Of a DNA stretch of 16,930 bases, positions 1 to 6,839 are shown piece by piece (within the stretch, counting starts at the first letter, position 1; each line of letters starts with the position of its first letter). This stretch comes from an uncultured bacterium (GTDB lineage: Bacteria > Verrucomicrobiota > Lentisphaeria > Victivallales > UBA1829): positions 1 to 16,930 of the forward strand of contig URNE01000009.1 in NCBI GenBank assembly GCA_900549045.1, given 5' to 3'. The notes under the pieces were generated by a model that ran no database searches, was not told the origin of the DNA, and saw only the letters and a program-made list of their open reading frames with translations. The position numbers and the translations under genes are program-made.

Positions 1-36
1 TAAAAAGGCTCCGGAAGATTCTGTATCGGTCCGGAG
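1..36 (-). terminator. Intrinsic terminator closing the minus-strand gene block
   Basis: Read on the minus strand, CTCCGGA (36-30) and TCCGGAG (15-9) form a perfect 7-bp stem around a 14-nt loop. CC and a run of five T (6-2) follow. This is the standard rho-independent layout and it lies 25 bases past the stop codon of the Wzz-like gene. The loop is larger than usual, so efficiency is uncertain. Confidence 0.75.
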
Positions 37-60
37 TCTCGGATGGCAGATTGATCTGGA

Positions 61-1593
61 TTATGCCGCATCCTCTTTCTGCGGGGCTTTGTCGTTCATG
101 CGGTAGAAGTTGAACGCGGTCGCGCAGAGGTTGTAGAGCGCCCAGAGCGCGAGCAGCGCAAGCGCGAGGCGTTTGAACGAGTAGCGGTATTCCTGCAGAA
201 CCTGGACGGGACCGACGGGGACGTAGAAGGTTCTGGAGGTCAGATATTTTTCGATGAGCAGATCGCGCAGCTGAATGACTTTCGCGCTGGTCGCGAAGAG
301 TTCGGTGTACATGTTCTGAAGCATGGTGTGGAAGCTCTGCGGAGTTATGACGGAAATCTTGAGGGCGTCCTGCTTCTGCGCGGAGATTCCTTTGAGCAGC
401 TGTTCATAGTACATCCTGTCCGCTTCGAGGTTGGCGCGCTTGTCGCCGTATTCGATGGCTTTTTCCGCGTACTTGGCGCGGAGGGTGTTGTTGACGTCGT
501 TGCGGATCATGTCGGCGAACTGATTGAAGAACGATTTGTCGAGCTGGAGAGTGATCAGCCCGGTATCGGCGGAGGGGCTGTTCCTGGTTGTGGAGATTCC
601 GTTTTTTGCGGGACCGGAATTGCCGAGATTCGACTGCAGGGCGTTGAACGCTTCAAGCGCGCTGTTGTAGCGGATGTTGAGGCGGGCGAGATCCTGCTCC
701 ACGGTCTGCAGAGCGCTGTGGAGATAAATCTTGTCGAACGTTCCCTGAACCTGCGGAGTGAGAAGAATGTACTGGCGCAGAACGTCGAGCTGATATCTCA
801 TGATGGATTCGAGCTCTTTGTGGATGTCGCCGAGGTATTCGCCGGTGGGAAGGCTGACGTTCTGTCCCTGGAGCATGTCGTCGAGGGTCGAACAGACATT
901 GAGGACCTGACGGCAGTAGCGTCTGGTTTTTTCGAGCAGGATCAGATATCCGTTCCGGGAAATCTGCTTGCGCAGGTTCTGAAGGTGAATGGCCGTTTCG
1001 ATCTGCGGGAATTCCTTGGCTTCCAGTTTGGAGTAGATGCGGTACCAGGTTTCGGGCACGTCGGTCAGAATCTTGGTGATCTTCATGCGGGAGAAGCCCG
1101 ACGGCGGGTTCATGGTGAGTCGGAGCGAGGAGACGGAGACCTTCTGGAGTTCGTTGCGGTAGCTGCGTTCCAGTTCCTGGAGTTCCACGACGGTGATGTT
1201 TTTCCGTCTCATCTTGTCGCGGTATTCCGCATCAAGCTTGCTCTGCTTGACGTCGCTGGAATAGATGGAGAAGAGCGCACAGAATTTCGGGAAGGGAATT
1301 TGCTTGTCCATTTCGTTTGATTTGTAGACCGATTCGAGAACGAGCGGGCTGATGATGTCGTTGGGGCTGAACGCTTTTCCGCTCGGATACTGCGGGACGT
1401 TGTCGACTTGCGGGAGAAGAATCACGATGTCGCGGTACTGCGTGGTGTCGCGCGGGAGCAGTGCGTAAAGCAGAATGATTGCCAGCGCGACGATGCCGAA
1501 GGAGACGCCGGCGCGGAGCGCAATTTTTCCAAATTTCAACTTTATGAAAGCCAGAACGGCTTTCAGCGTAACTGCGTCGTTTCCAGAACTCAT
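61..1593 (-). CDS. Wzz-like (polysaccharide co-polymerase topology) inner-membrane protein
   Basis: This 510-residue protein has the layout of Wzz/KpsE-type chain-length or export proteins. A short cytoplasmic N-terminus leads into one membrane helix (about residues 25-46), then a long, mostly helical, coiled-coil-prone periplasmic region, then a second membrane helix (about 475-497) and a short charged tail. After the first helix, the stretch with PSGKAFSPNDIISP followed by VLESVY resembles the Wzz segment just outside the membrane. A VPVGPVQVLQEY stretch precedes the second helix, where the family has a proline-rich motif. There is no Walker A or tyrosine-kinase domain. The start at 1593 is supported by GAGG (1602-1599) five bases upstream. 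The gene has its own promoter (1638-1666) and a terminator at 36-1, so it is probably a single-gene unit. No polysaccharide synthesis gene is visible nearby. The membrane layout is seen in the sequence; the family assignment is inferred from topology and weak motif resemblance. Confidence 0.6.
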   Translation of the reverse strand: MSSGNDAVTLKAVLAFIKLKFGKIALRAGVSFGIVALAIILLYALLPRDTTQYRDIVILLPQVDNVPQYPSGKAFSPNDIISPLVLESVYKSNEMDKQIPFPKFCALFSIYSSDVKQSKLDAEYRDKMRRKNITVVELQELERSYRNELQKVSVSSLRLTMNPPSGFSRMKITKILTDVPETWYRIYSKLEAKEFPQIETAIHLQNLRKQISRNGYLILLEKTRRYCRQVLNVCSTLDDMLQGQNVSLPTGEYLGDIHKELESIMRYQLDVLRQYILLTPQVQGTFDKIYLHSALQTVEQDLARLNIRYNSALEAFNALQSNLGNSGPAKNGISTTRNSPSADTGLITLQLDKSFFNQFADMIRNDVNNTLRAKYAEKAIEYGDKRANLEADRMYYEQLLKGISAQKQDALKISVITPQSFHTMLQNMYTELFATSAKVIQLRDLLIEKYLTSRTFYVPVGPVQVLQEYRYSFKRLALALLALWALYNLCATAFNFYRMNDKAPQKEDAA

Positions 1594-1637
1594 ATAAACC
1601 TCGTGTTGTTTTTGATGCTTTTGTAAACTTCAGCTGT

Positions 1638-1666
1638 ACTATACCATACATTCCCGGTATATTCAA
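1638..1666 (-). promoter_or_regulatory. Sigma-70-type promoter for the Wzz-like gene
   Basis: On the minus strand, TTGAAT (1666-1661), a 17-bp spacer and TATAGT (1643-1638) match the housekeeping consensus in 4 and 5 of 6 positions. Transcription would begin near 1631, giving a leader of about 38 nt. TATACC and GGTATA (1640-1645 and 1656-1661 on the plus strand) form an inverted repeat with a 10-bp gap that spans the spacer, which could be an operator. Confidence 0.65.
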
Positions 1667-1687
1667 GTCTGTTTTTCGTCCGGGGGA

Positions 1688-2890
1688 TTAATTTGCCCGA
1701 TTCCTGTTCCGGAGCGCGGAGAGCGCGGCGAAAATCAGTGCGGCGAGATAGAAAATCCACGAAAGATGCATGACGCGTCCGAGTCCGAACCGATATGCGA
1801 GCTGTCCGATCGGCAGGAGCATGACGCCCGCGAACCCCCATGTGCCTCCGACGATCAGGGCCATCCGGGTGCTCAGCGCGAGGCGTCCCTTCGCATTCCG
1901 GGCGAGCGCAACGAGAATCGGGAATCCGGAACTTGTGAGCATTCCCGCGAAGAAGATCAGTGCGCACGCCGCCTTGTACTGCGCGAGAAACAGATATGCG
2001 ATCAGAACCGGAATGCCGAGGAGGAGTCCGCCGAGAATGAACGGGAGCGGACTCCGTTTGCGGGTCAGCACGCCGAGCGAGAGCGAACCCGCGGCGGAGC
2101 CCGCGCCGAACAGCATCGCGTTCAACCCGCCGAACGAGAGTTCGTGTCCGAGGCTCACCAGCCAGGTCGGGAGCAGGTTTTGAAGGGTGGCGGTTCCCGT
2201 GTTCAGCACGAATCCGGTCACCATCAGCGCGGAAAAACTCCACGGAGATTCCGTGGCGGAGCTTTCCGGCTTCTTCTCCGCCTCCGCGGGCGCGGCGCGG
2301 TCCACCGCCAGCTTGACGTTCGTAAACCGCAGGGCGAGAATGACAAGCACGGTCGGGATCAGCAGGAAATAGAGTCCTTTGAGTCCGAATCCGCTGACGA
2401 GCAGGGCGCTGATCCAGGGGCCGACCGCGCTTCCGAAGAAGCCGCATGTCATGAATGCGGAGGTCGTGACGCCGGGTGCGATTTCGGTGATGTGCTGCGT
2501 TCCGCGCAGTCCGAGCGGATGAACGATTGCAATGCCCGCTCCGACGATGATCATCAGCAGGCAGATCAGGAAGAAGGGGGTCGTTTCGGGCAGGGCGGCG
2601 AGGAGGACGATCAGGCCGGCCATGATCAGCCCGAGCGCCAGCAGACGGGGCGTGCGGCGGTGACGGTCGAGCAGGGCCGCGGGAATCTGCATCATGTTGC
2701 ACCCGATGCTCATGCTGGTGAGAATCACGACGCCGAGTCCGAGATTCAGTTTGAAATAGGCGAGGGCGACGGGCAGCACGCCCGGAAGCGTTCCGCCGAG
2801 AAGATCCACCATGAAGTGCGCCAGGGAAAGTGTGAGAATCCGGGTTCCCGGCTGATGAACGGGAGCCGGAACGATGCTGTGTTTTTTCAT
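1688..2890 (-). CDS. MFS transporter, Fsr-like
   Basis: This 400-residue integral membrane protein has about 11-12 hydrophobic segments in two halves. A charged, alanine/glutamate-rich cytoplasmic loop (about residues 195-213, including AEAEKKPES) separates the halves, as in the major facilitator superfamily. HFMVDLLGGTLPGVLP in the first helix and IVHPLGLRG after helix 4 resemble the fosmidomycin-resistance (Fsr) branch, which has a related HPxGLR-type motif. The substrate cannot be read from sequence; drug, sugar or product efflux are all possible. The start at 2890 has AGGA (2904-2901) ten bases upstream. It lies 16 bases downstream of the radical SAM gene, so the two are almost certainly co-transcribed with the GH78-like gene. 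No clear terminator was seen between this gene and the next promoter. Confidence 0.85.
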   Translation of the reverse strand: MKKHSIVPAPVHQPGTRILTLSLAHFMVDLLGGTLPGVLPVALAYFKLNLGLGVVILTSMSIGCNMMQIPAALLDRHRRTPRLLALGLIMAGLIVLLAALPETTPFFLICLLMIIVGAGIAIVHPLGLRGTQHITEIAPGVTTSAFMTCGFFGSAVGPWISALLVSGFGLKGLYFLLIPTVLVILALRFTNVKLAVDRAAPAEAEKKPESSATESPWSFSALMVTGFVLNTGTATLQNLLPTWLVSLGHELSFGGLNAMLFGAGSAAGSLSLGVLTRKRSPLPFILGGLLLGIPVLIAYLFLAQYKAACALIFFAGMLTSSGFPILVALARNAKGRLALSTRMALIVGGTWGFAGVMLLPIGQLAYRFGLGRVMHLSWIFYLAALIFAALSALRNRNRAN

Positions 2891-2906
2891 TTTGCGGAAA
2901 TCCTGG

Positions 2907-3887
2907 TCAGTTCAGTTTGAAATCCCTGTTGCTTTTCCACGAGCAGTGTGTGCAGAGCGGGTTTGCTCCGGCGACGATCTCCCGGCGGTAGTGCTCCGCC
3001 TTCTCCCCGTGGAAAATGTCGGTCAGCGGGGTCGTCAGGACGTTCCCCGCATCGAATCCGTAGAAGTCGGTGCAGAAAAGGACGCGACCGTCGTATTTGA
3101 TGTGTGCGCGGCGGAAGGGAGCGAGGCAGTGCTCCTCGCCTCCGTGCGGATTGATGAAGACCGGGCACGGATATTCGCCGGCCTCCGCGCGGCGGCGGAC
3201 TTCGGCGAGGGCGGAATCGAGCTTGCTCCGGTATTCGCGGTCATCCTCGCGGCGCCAGACCTCGATGGTCGGATCGTCCGTCTGGAATTCGCGGCGGAGC
3301 CATGCGCGGTACTCGTCGATTTCCGCGCGGGTGAAATACATCAGCCGCTGAAGATGGATGAGGTCCGGTCCGAGCTTGCCGAGAATGAGCGGCAGTTCAG
3401 GCGCGGATTCCACGTTTTCATCCGCAAGGGTCGAAAGAAAAATCAGCCGTCCGCTCCGGTTTTTCAGCAGAGAGACGTTGTGCGCGACGCGTTCGAAAAC
3501 GCCTTTTCCGCGGATCCGGTTGTGATACGGCGCATCGCCGTCGAGCGAGATGTAGATGGTTTTGAAGCAGCGGTTCAGCAGTTCCGCATGACGGTCGATG
3601 AGGGTTCCGTTTGTGATGACTCCGAGTTCAAATCCGGAGTCGTGCAGATGCCGTGCGAGTTCGTCGAACCGTTCATAGAGCAGCGGTTCGCCGCCCCAGA
3701 GAACGATTTCCGGTTTCGGGGAGAGACCGCGCAGGGAAGCGGCGATTTCAAACCATTTCCGGGGCGGGATTTCGCGGTCTTTGAGGCAGCCTCCGAACAT
3801 GCCGTTCTGCTGCCCGCAGAAAATGCAGCGCAGATTGCAGCGCCCGGTCAGCTGAAAATGAATGGAGGTGATTTGAGGTTTGATCAT
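2907..3887 (-). CDS. Radical SAM enzyme with SPASM-like C-terminal region
   Basis: This 326-residue protein carries the radical SAM cluster motif CNLRCIFC at residues 17-24 (C17, C21, C24), which should bind a 4Fe-4S cluster and S-adenosylmethionine. GGEP at 65-68 is the SAM-binding motif. The C-terminal third has several further cysteines in SPASM-like order: CPVF, HCLAPF, LFCTDFYGFDAGN and LCTHC. These probably hold one or two auxiliary clusters. SPASM enzymes modify peptides, enzyme active sites or, in some cases, sugars and alcohols; the target here is unknown. No small precursor peptide ORF is evident nearby. The start codon overlaps the stop of the GH78-like gene (ATGA, 3887-3884), so the two are translationally coupled. 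The MFS gene follows after 16 bases. This conserved-looking unit suggests a shared sugar or glycoside pathway, but that is inference. Confidence 0.85.
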   Translation of the reverse strand: MIKPQITSIHFQLTGRCNLRCIFCGQQNGMFGGCLKDREIPPRKWFEIAASLRGLSPKPEIVLWGGEPLLYERFDELARHLHDSGFELGVITNGTLIDRHAELLNRCFKTIYISLDGDAPYHNRIRGKGVFERVAHNVSLLKNRSGRLIFLSTLADENVESAPELPLILGKLGPDLIHLQRLMYFTRAEIDEYRAWLRREFQTDDPTIEVWRREDDREYRSKLDSALAEVRRRAEAGEYPCPVFINPHGGEEHCLAPFRRAHIKYDGRVLFCTDFYGFDAGNVLTTPLTDIFHGEKAEHYRREIVAGANPLCTHCSWKSNRDFKLN

Positions 3888-5866
3888 AGGAGTTCAATGC
3901 CTTCCGGAAGTTTTTTCTTGAGTTCGCCGTTTTCCATCCACAGCTCGATTTCGCCGTGCGGAGTGGGAATTGTCGCCGCATCTCCGTCGCGGAGCAGTGC
4001 GGAGGGAGCGAGGCGTAATGTGCGCCATCCGTCTTCCGCCGGTTCCGCGCCGAAGAGCAGAATCGGGAGCAGCGCCGCGGGTCCGGAGCTCCACGCATGG
4101 CAGAGACTCAGCGCATAGGGGCGATTGTAGAACGCGTAGATGTCGTTGCCTTTAAGCGACTCGTCGCAGGCTTCGAAGAATGTTGTTGCGCCGAGTTTGA
4201 GCATTCCTCCCCAGATGCGGCGGATTTCCGCAAGAGCTTCCGCCGCGAATCCCGTGCGGATGAGCGCGAGGATTTCCAGCGCCGCCTGATACGGCGTGCC
4301 GACCGGGGGAAGACCGGAAATCGGAAGCCGCTCCATGATCTGCCGCGCCTGTTCGCCGTCGACGAGTCCGGAGAGAACCGCATAGAAGTTCGTGTGGCGG
4401 AATGTTCCGTATTCCGGATGTTCGCAGTTCGCGCGGAAGAGTCCGGTTGCGGAGTCGACGGCGCGGGAGAGAAGTTCCGTGCGGAGCTGTGCCGCTTTTG
4501 CACGGCAGCGTCCGGCGAGCGCGGCGTCGTTCATGCGTCCGGCGAGCGCGGCGGCGGAGTTCAGCGCCCAGAAGAAATGAATCTGAAGCGTGACCTGTTT
4601 TTCCTCTTCGTTCCAGCTGCGGGCGGGGTCGAGCCGACTGTTGACCCAGTCGACGAAGACCCAGCGGGCGTGAGGCAGGAAACCGTCGCCCGCCTGTTCG
4701 AGCAGAACCTCCGTCATGTCGCGGATTTCGGGATACTGTCGCGCCAGGAACGCGCGGTCGTCGAAATAACGCTGGAAAAGATCGTGCGAGATGAGCATCC
4801 AGAGAGAATAGTCGGTGGCGTCGTTGACATGCTTTTCGCGGATTCCTGCGCGTCCGAGAGCGGTGAGCGTGCGGCGGACCGGTTCCGGGGAAGCGAAGGT
4901 GTAGGCGTTTGCGAGCAGGGAGAGCGCGAGGTCGCCCGCCCACGGCAGACGGTCCCGCTTGACGCCGTCGATCAGGAAGTGTCTCATGCAGAGGCGCAGA
5001 GTGTAAGCGGAGCTCATCCAGATGCGCGTGAGTTCCGTGTCGGAAGCGAACGCTCCGGCGTAGCGGACGGGAGTGAATTCGGCGTCGCACTCCGCATGGA
5101 CAGGGTTTTCGGCTTCCGCGCGGATGTAGCGGAACGCCAGCGGCAGCGGGGTTTCCCAGATGCCGGAGGAGGTTTCGATCAGCTCCAACGACTGTTCGCT
5201 GAGCTGTGCGTTGCCGTTTTCCGCCTCGAATTTTGATTCTCCGGCTCCGAAATTCGGTTTCTGAATGGACGAGATGCGGACCCTGGCGAGGAGTTCACGT
5301 CCGAAGTCATATCGTCCGGGCGCATACTCGACGGGCGTCATGTGGACGGTCGGGAATTTTTCGCCGAAGGGGTCGCCGCCGATGCATGCCGGTTCGTAAC
5401 GGTTCCCGTCAATGGAGGCTTCCCAGTTCTCCGCGAGTTCCGGAAGAAGCGCGGGAAGCATGTTTTCGGTTGAGTTCACGGAAATTTTCAGAAGGAGCAC
5501 GCCCGGTTCCGGGAGGTCGAGAGAGCAGTTGCCGGCGTTGTCTTTGACAACTTCAAGAGGCCGTCCGTTCAAGATTGCGACAACGGTTCCGTTTGCACGG
5601 AAATTCAAAGTTCCGGCTTCAGCGCCGCGGCGGAAGAAAACGGCGGGAACGGGGGAGTGAAAGACTCCGGGGTAGCCGACGTTGAGTTTCAGCAGAACAA
5701 CCGCTTTGCGCATCTGCTGAAGAAGGAAACATTCATATTCTGCGCGCGGGTAAAGCCAGCCTTCCGGAACCGCGGTTTCCGGAACGGTCCGGAAGACGGA
5801 ATACGCGGGGTCGATGACGGCCGTTGCGGAAAGCCGATGCGCTTTGCTGAGATCCTGAACACTCAT
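3884..5866 (-). CDS. GH78-like alpha-L-rhamnosidase-family glycosidase (cytoplasmic)
   Basis: The protein has 660 residues from the chosen start. An N-terminal beta-rich half (to about 265) leads into an alpha-helical region typical of six-hairpin glycosidases of family GH78. The key motif DGVKRDRLPWAGD begins at D300. In characterised GH78 enzymes this segment reads like DxPxRExxGWxGD, so the acid position carries Asp (D305) instead of Glu. A later TTFFEACDES (E565) followed by RPYALSLCHAW matches the usual C-terminal catalytic Glu region. No signal peptide is present, so it should act in the cytoplasm on an imported small glycoside. An upstream ATG at 5878 would add four residues, but it has no Shine-Dalgarno and sits about four bases from the predicted transcription start. 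ATG 5866 has GGAG six bases upstream and is preferred. The stop overlaps the radical SAM start. The family is fairly clear; rhamnose specificity is not. Confidence 0.8.
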   Translation of the reverse strand: MSVQDLSKAHRLSATAVIDPAYSVFRTVPETAVPEGWLYPRAEYECFLLQQMRKAVVLLKLNVGYPGVFHSPVPAVFFRRGAEAGTLNFRANGTVVAILNGRPLEVVKDNAGNCSLDLPEPGVLLLKISVNSTENMLPALLPELAENWEASIDGNRYEPACIGGDPFGEKFPTVHMTPVEYAPGRYDFGRELLARVRISSIQKPNFGAGESKFEAENGNAQLSEQSLELIETSSGIWETPLPLAFRYIRAEAENPVHAECDAEFTPVRYAGAFASDTELTRIWMSSAYTLRLCMRHFLIDGVKRDRLPWAGDLALSLLANAYTFASPEPVRRTLTALGRAGIREKHVNDATDYSLWMLISHDLFQRYFDDRAFLARQYPEIRDMTEVLLEQAGDGFLPHARWVFVDWVNSRLDPARSWNEEEKQVTLQIHFFWALNSAAALAGRMNDAALAGRCRAKAAQLRTELLSRAVDSATGLFRANCEHPEYGTFRHTNFYAVLSGLVDGEQARQIMERLPISGLPPVGTPYQAALEILALIRTGFAAEALAEIRRIWGGMLKLGATTFFEACDESLKGNDIYAFYNRPYALSLCHAWSSGPAALLPILLFGAEPAEDGWRTLRLAPSALLRDGDAATIPTPHGEIELWMENGELKKKLPEGIELL

Positions 5867-5878
5867 GGCGAACTCCAT
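5866..5878 (-). promoter_or_regulatory. Ribosome binding site deciding the GH78-like start
   Basis: On the minus strand the sequence reads ATGGAGTTCGCCATG. GGAG (5876-5873) lies six bases before the second ATG (5866-5864), the ideal distance, while the first ATG (5878) is preceded only by AT-rich palindrome sequence. This favours initiation at 5866. Confidence 0.65.
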
Positions 5879-5888
5879 ATTTTCAGAA

Positions 5889-5916
5889 AATATAGCTTTG
5901 AATCGGGCAAATTCAA
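5889..5916 (-). promoter_or_regulatory. Promoter of the GH78-radical SAM-MFS unit, with two palindromes
   Basis: On the minus strand, TTGAAT (5916-5911), a 16-bp spacer and TATATT (5894-5889) form a good housekeeping-type promoter. It lies in the 65-base gap between the reductase stop and the glycosidase start at 5866. Two perfect inverted repeats tile it. TTGAAT-7-ATTCAA (5898-5916) covers the -35 and spacer. ATATTTTC-1-GAAAATAT (5877-5893) covers the -10 and start point. They are good operator candidates. The binding protein is unknown. Confidence 0.65.
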
Positions 5917-5931
5917 TGCGGGTTGCAAAAA

Positions 5932-6828
5932 TTATTTCTCAGTGAATTCATGCAGAATTTCATCGTTGAGCGGAGTCGGTACTCCTGTTTCGCGCCCGAG
6001 GCGGCAGATCGTTCCCGCAAACAGCGCGATTTCCGTGGGGCGCCCCGCTTCCACATCCTGGAACATGGAAGTCTTGACGTTTCCCGGCATGGCGAGGATG
6101 GTCTGCATCGCCGCTTCCGGCATCTCCGCCGCGTCTGCCACGCCGAGTTTTTCCGCAACGGCGGAAGCTTCGCGCATGAGGCGCATGGTGAATTCGATCC
6201 GCGACGGATTCCGCTGAAGTTCTCCGTAATCCGCACGGAAATGCGCGGTCGCCTGGTTGACGCCGATATTCAGCACGAATTTTTTCCACAGCGCCGCGCG
6301 CATATCCTCGGGAACGGCGCAGGAGATCCCCGCGCGCCGGAACAGTTCCGCCGTGCGCCGGACCGTTTCCGGAGCGTCGGATGCGGTTGTGCCGAAATAG
6401 AAAGTGCCGACTCCGTCGTGTTCGATGCGGTTGCCGTTGCGCACGCTGGCGTGTCCGAGGAAGAATCCGCAGACGACGTTGTTTCCGGGGAATCTCCGTT
6501 TTGCGGTCTCTTCCGCGCTGATTCCGTTGAGCAGGGGAACGATGACGGTTTGCGGTCCCGCGAATTCCGCCGCGAGTTCGAGCGCATCGCGGTAGCCGGC
6601 GGCTTTGGTCGCAATCAGGATGAAATCCGCCGTTCTTCCCCCGTTGCCGGAAGTGAATTCCGCCTGAAGCGGCTGTCCGTTGAGATAGAGACCGTGTTCA
6701 CGGAGACGGTTCAGCCGTTCGCCGGATGCGGCGACCCTCAGGGAGACTCCCTCCGTTTTTGCGAGAGGGGCGGCGCAGAGCATTCCGATTGCGCCCGCGC
6801 CGATGACGACTGTTTCCGTCCGTTTCAT
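5932..6828 (-). CDS. 2-dehydropantoate 2-reductase (ketopantoate reductase) family
   Basis: This 298-residue cytoplasmic enzyme is of normal length for the PanE/ApbA family, which reduces 2-dehydropantoate to pantoate with NADPH in coenzyme A synthesis. The N-terminal Rossmann fold shows GAGAIG at 10-15. PLLNGI at 98-103 contains the conserved Asn (N101). The C-terminal helical domain has LWKKFVLNIGVNQ (180-192), with the catalytic Lys (K182 or K183) and conserved Asn residues, followed by a typical helix-rich tail. Many paralogues of this family act on other 2-keto acids, so I leave the symbol blank. The gene lies 11 bases after the helicase stop and is probably co-transcribed with it. A strong Shine-Dalgarno is not obvious before ATG 6828. 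No terminator was seen before the next promoter, so read-through into the glycosidase unit is possible. Confidence 0.85.
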   Translation of the reverse strand: MKRTETVVIGAGAIGMLCAAPLAKTEGVSLRVAASGERLNRLREHGLYLNGQPLQAEFTSGNGGRTADFILIATKAAGYRDALELAAEFAGPQTVIVPLLNGISAEETAKRRFPGNNVVCGFFLGHASVRNGNRIEHDGVGTFYFGTTASDAPETVRRTAELFRRAGISCAVPEDMRAALWKKFVLNIGVNQATAHFRADYGELQRNPSRIEFTMRLMREASAVAEKLGVADAAEMPEAAMQTILAMPGNVKTSMFQDVEAGRPTEIALFAGTICRLGRETGVPTPLNDEILHEFTEK

Positions 6829-6839
6829 GATTGTGTTTC

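Noticed and set aside
328..1320. 330-codon plus-strand open frame opposite the Wzz-like gene
   Set aside because: The minus strand has a promoter, Shine-Dalgarno, membrane helices and terminator in a consistent order; the plus frame is a Glu/Val/Asp-rich shadow.
5876..5878. Upstream ATG for the GH78-like gene
   Set aside because: It has no Shine-Dalgarno and lies almost at the predicted transcription start; ATG 5866 has GGAG at ideal distance.
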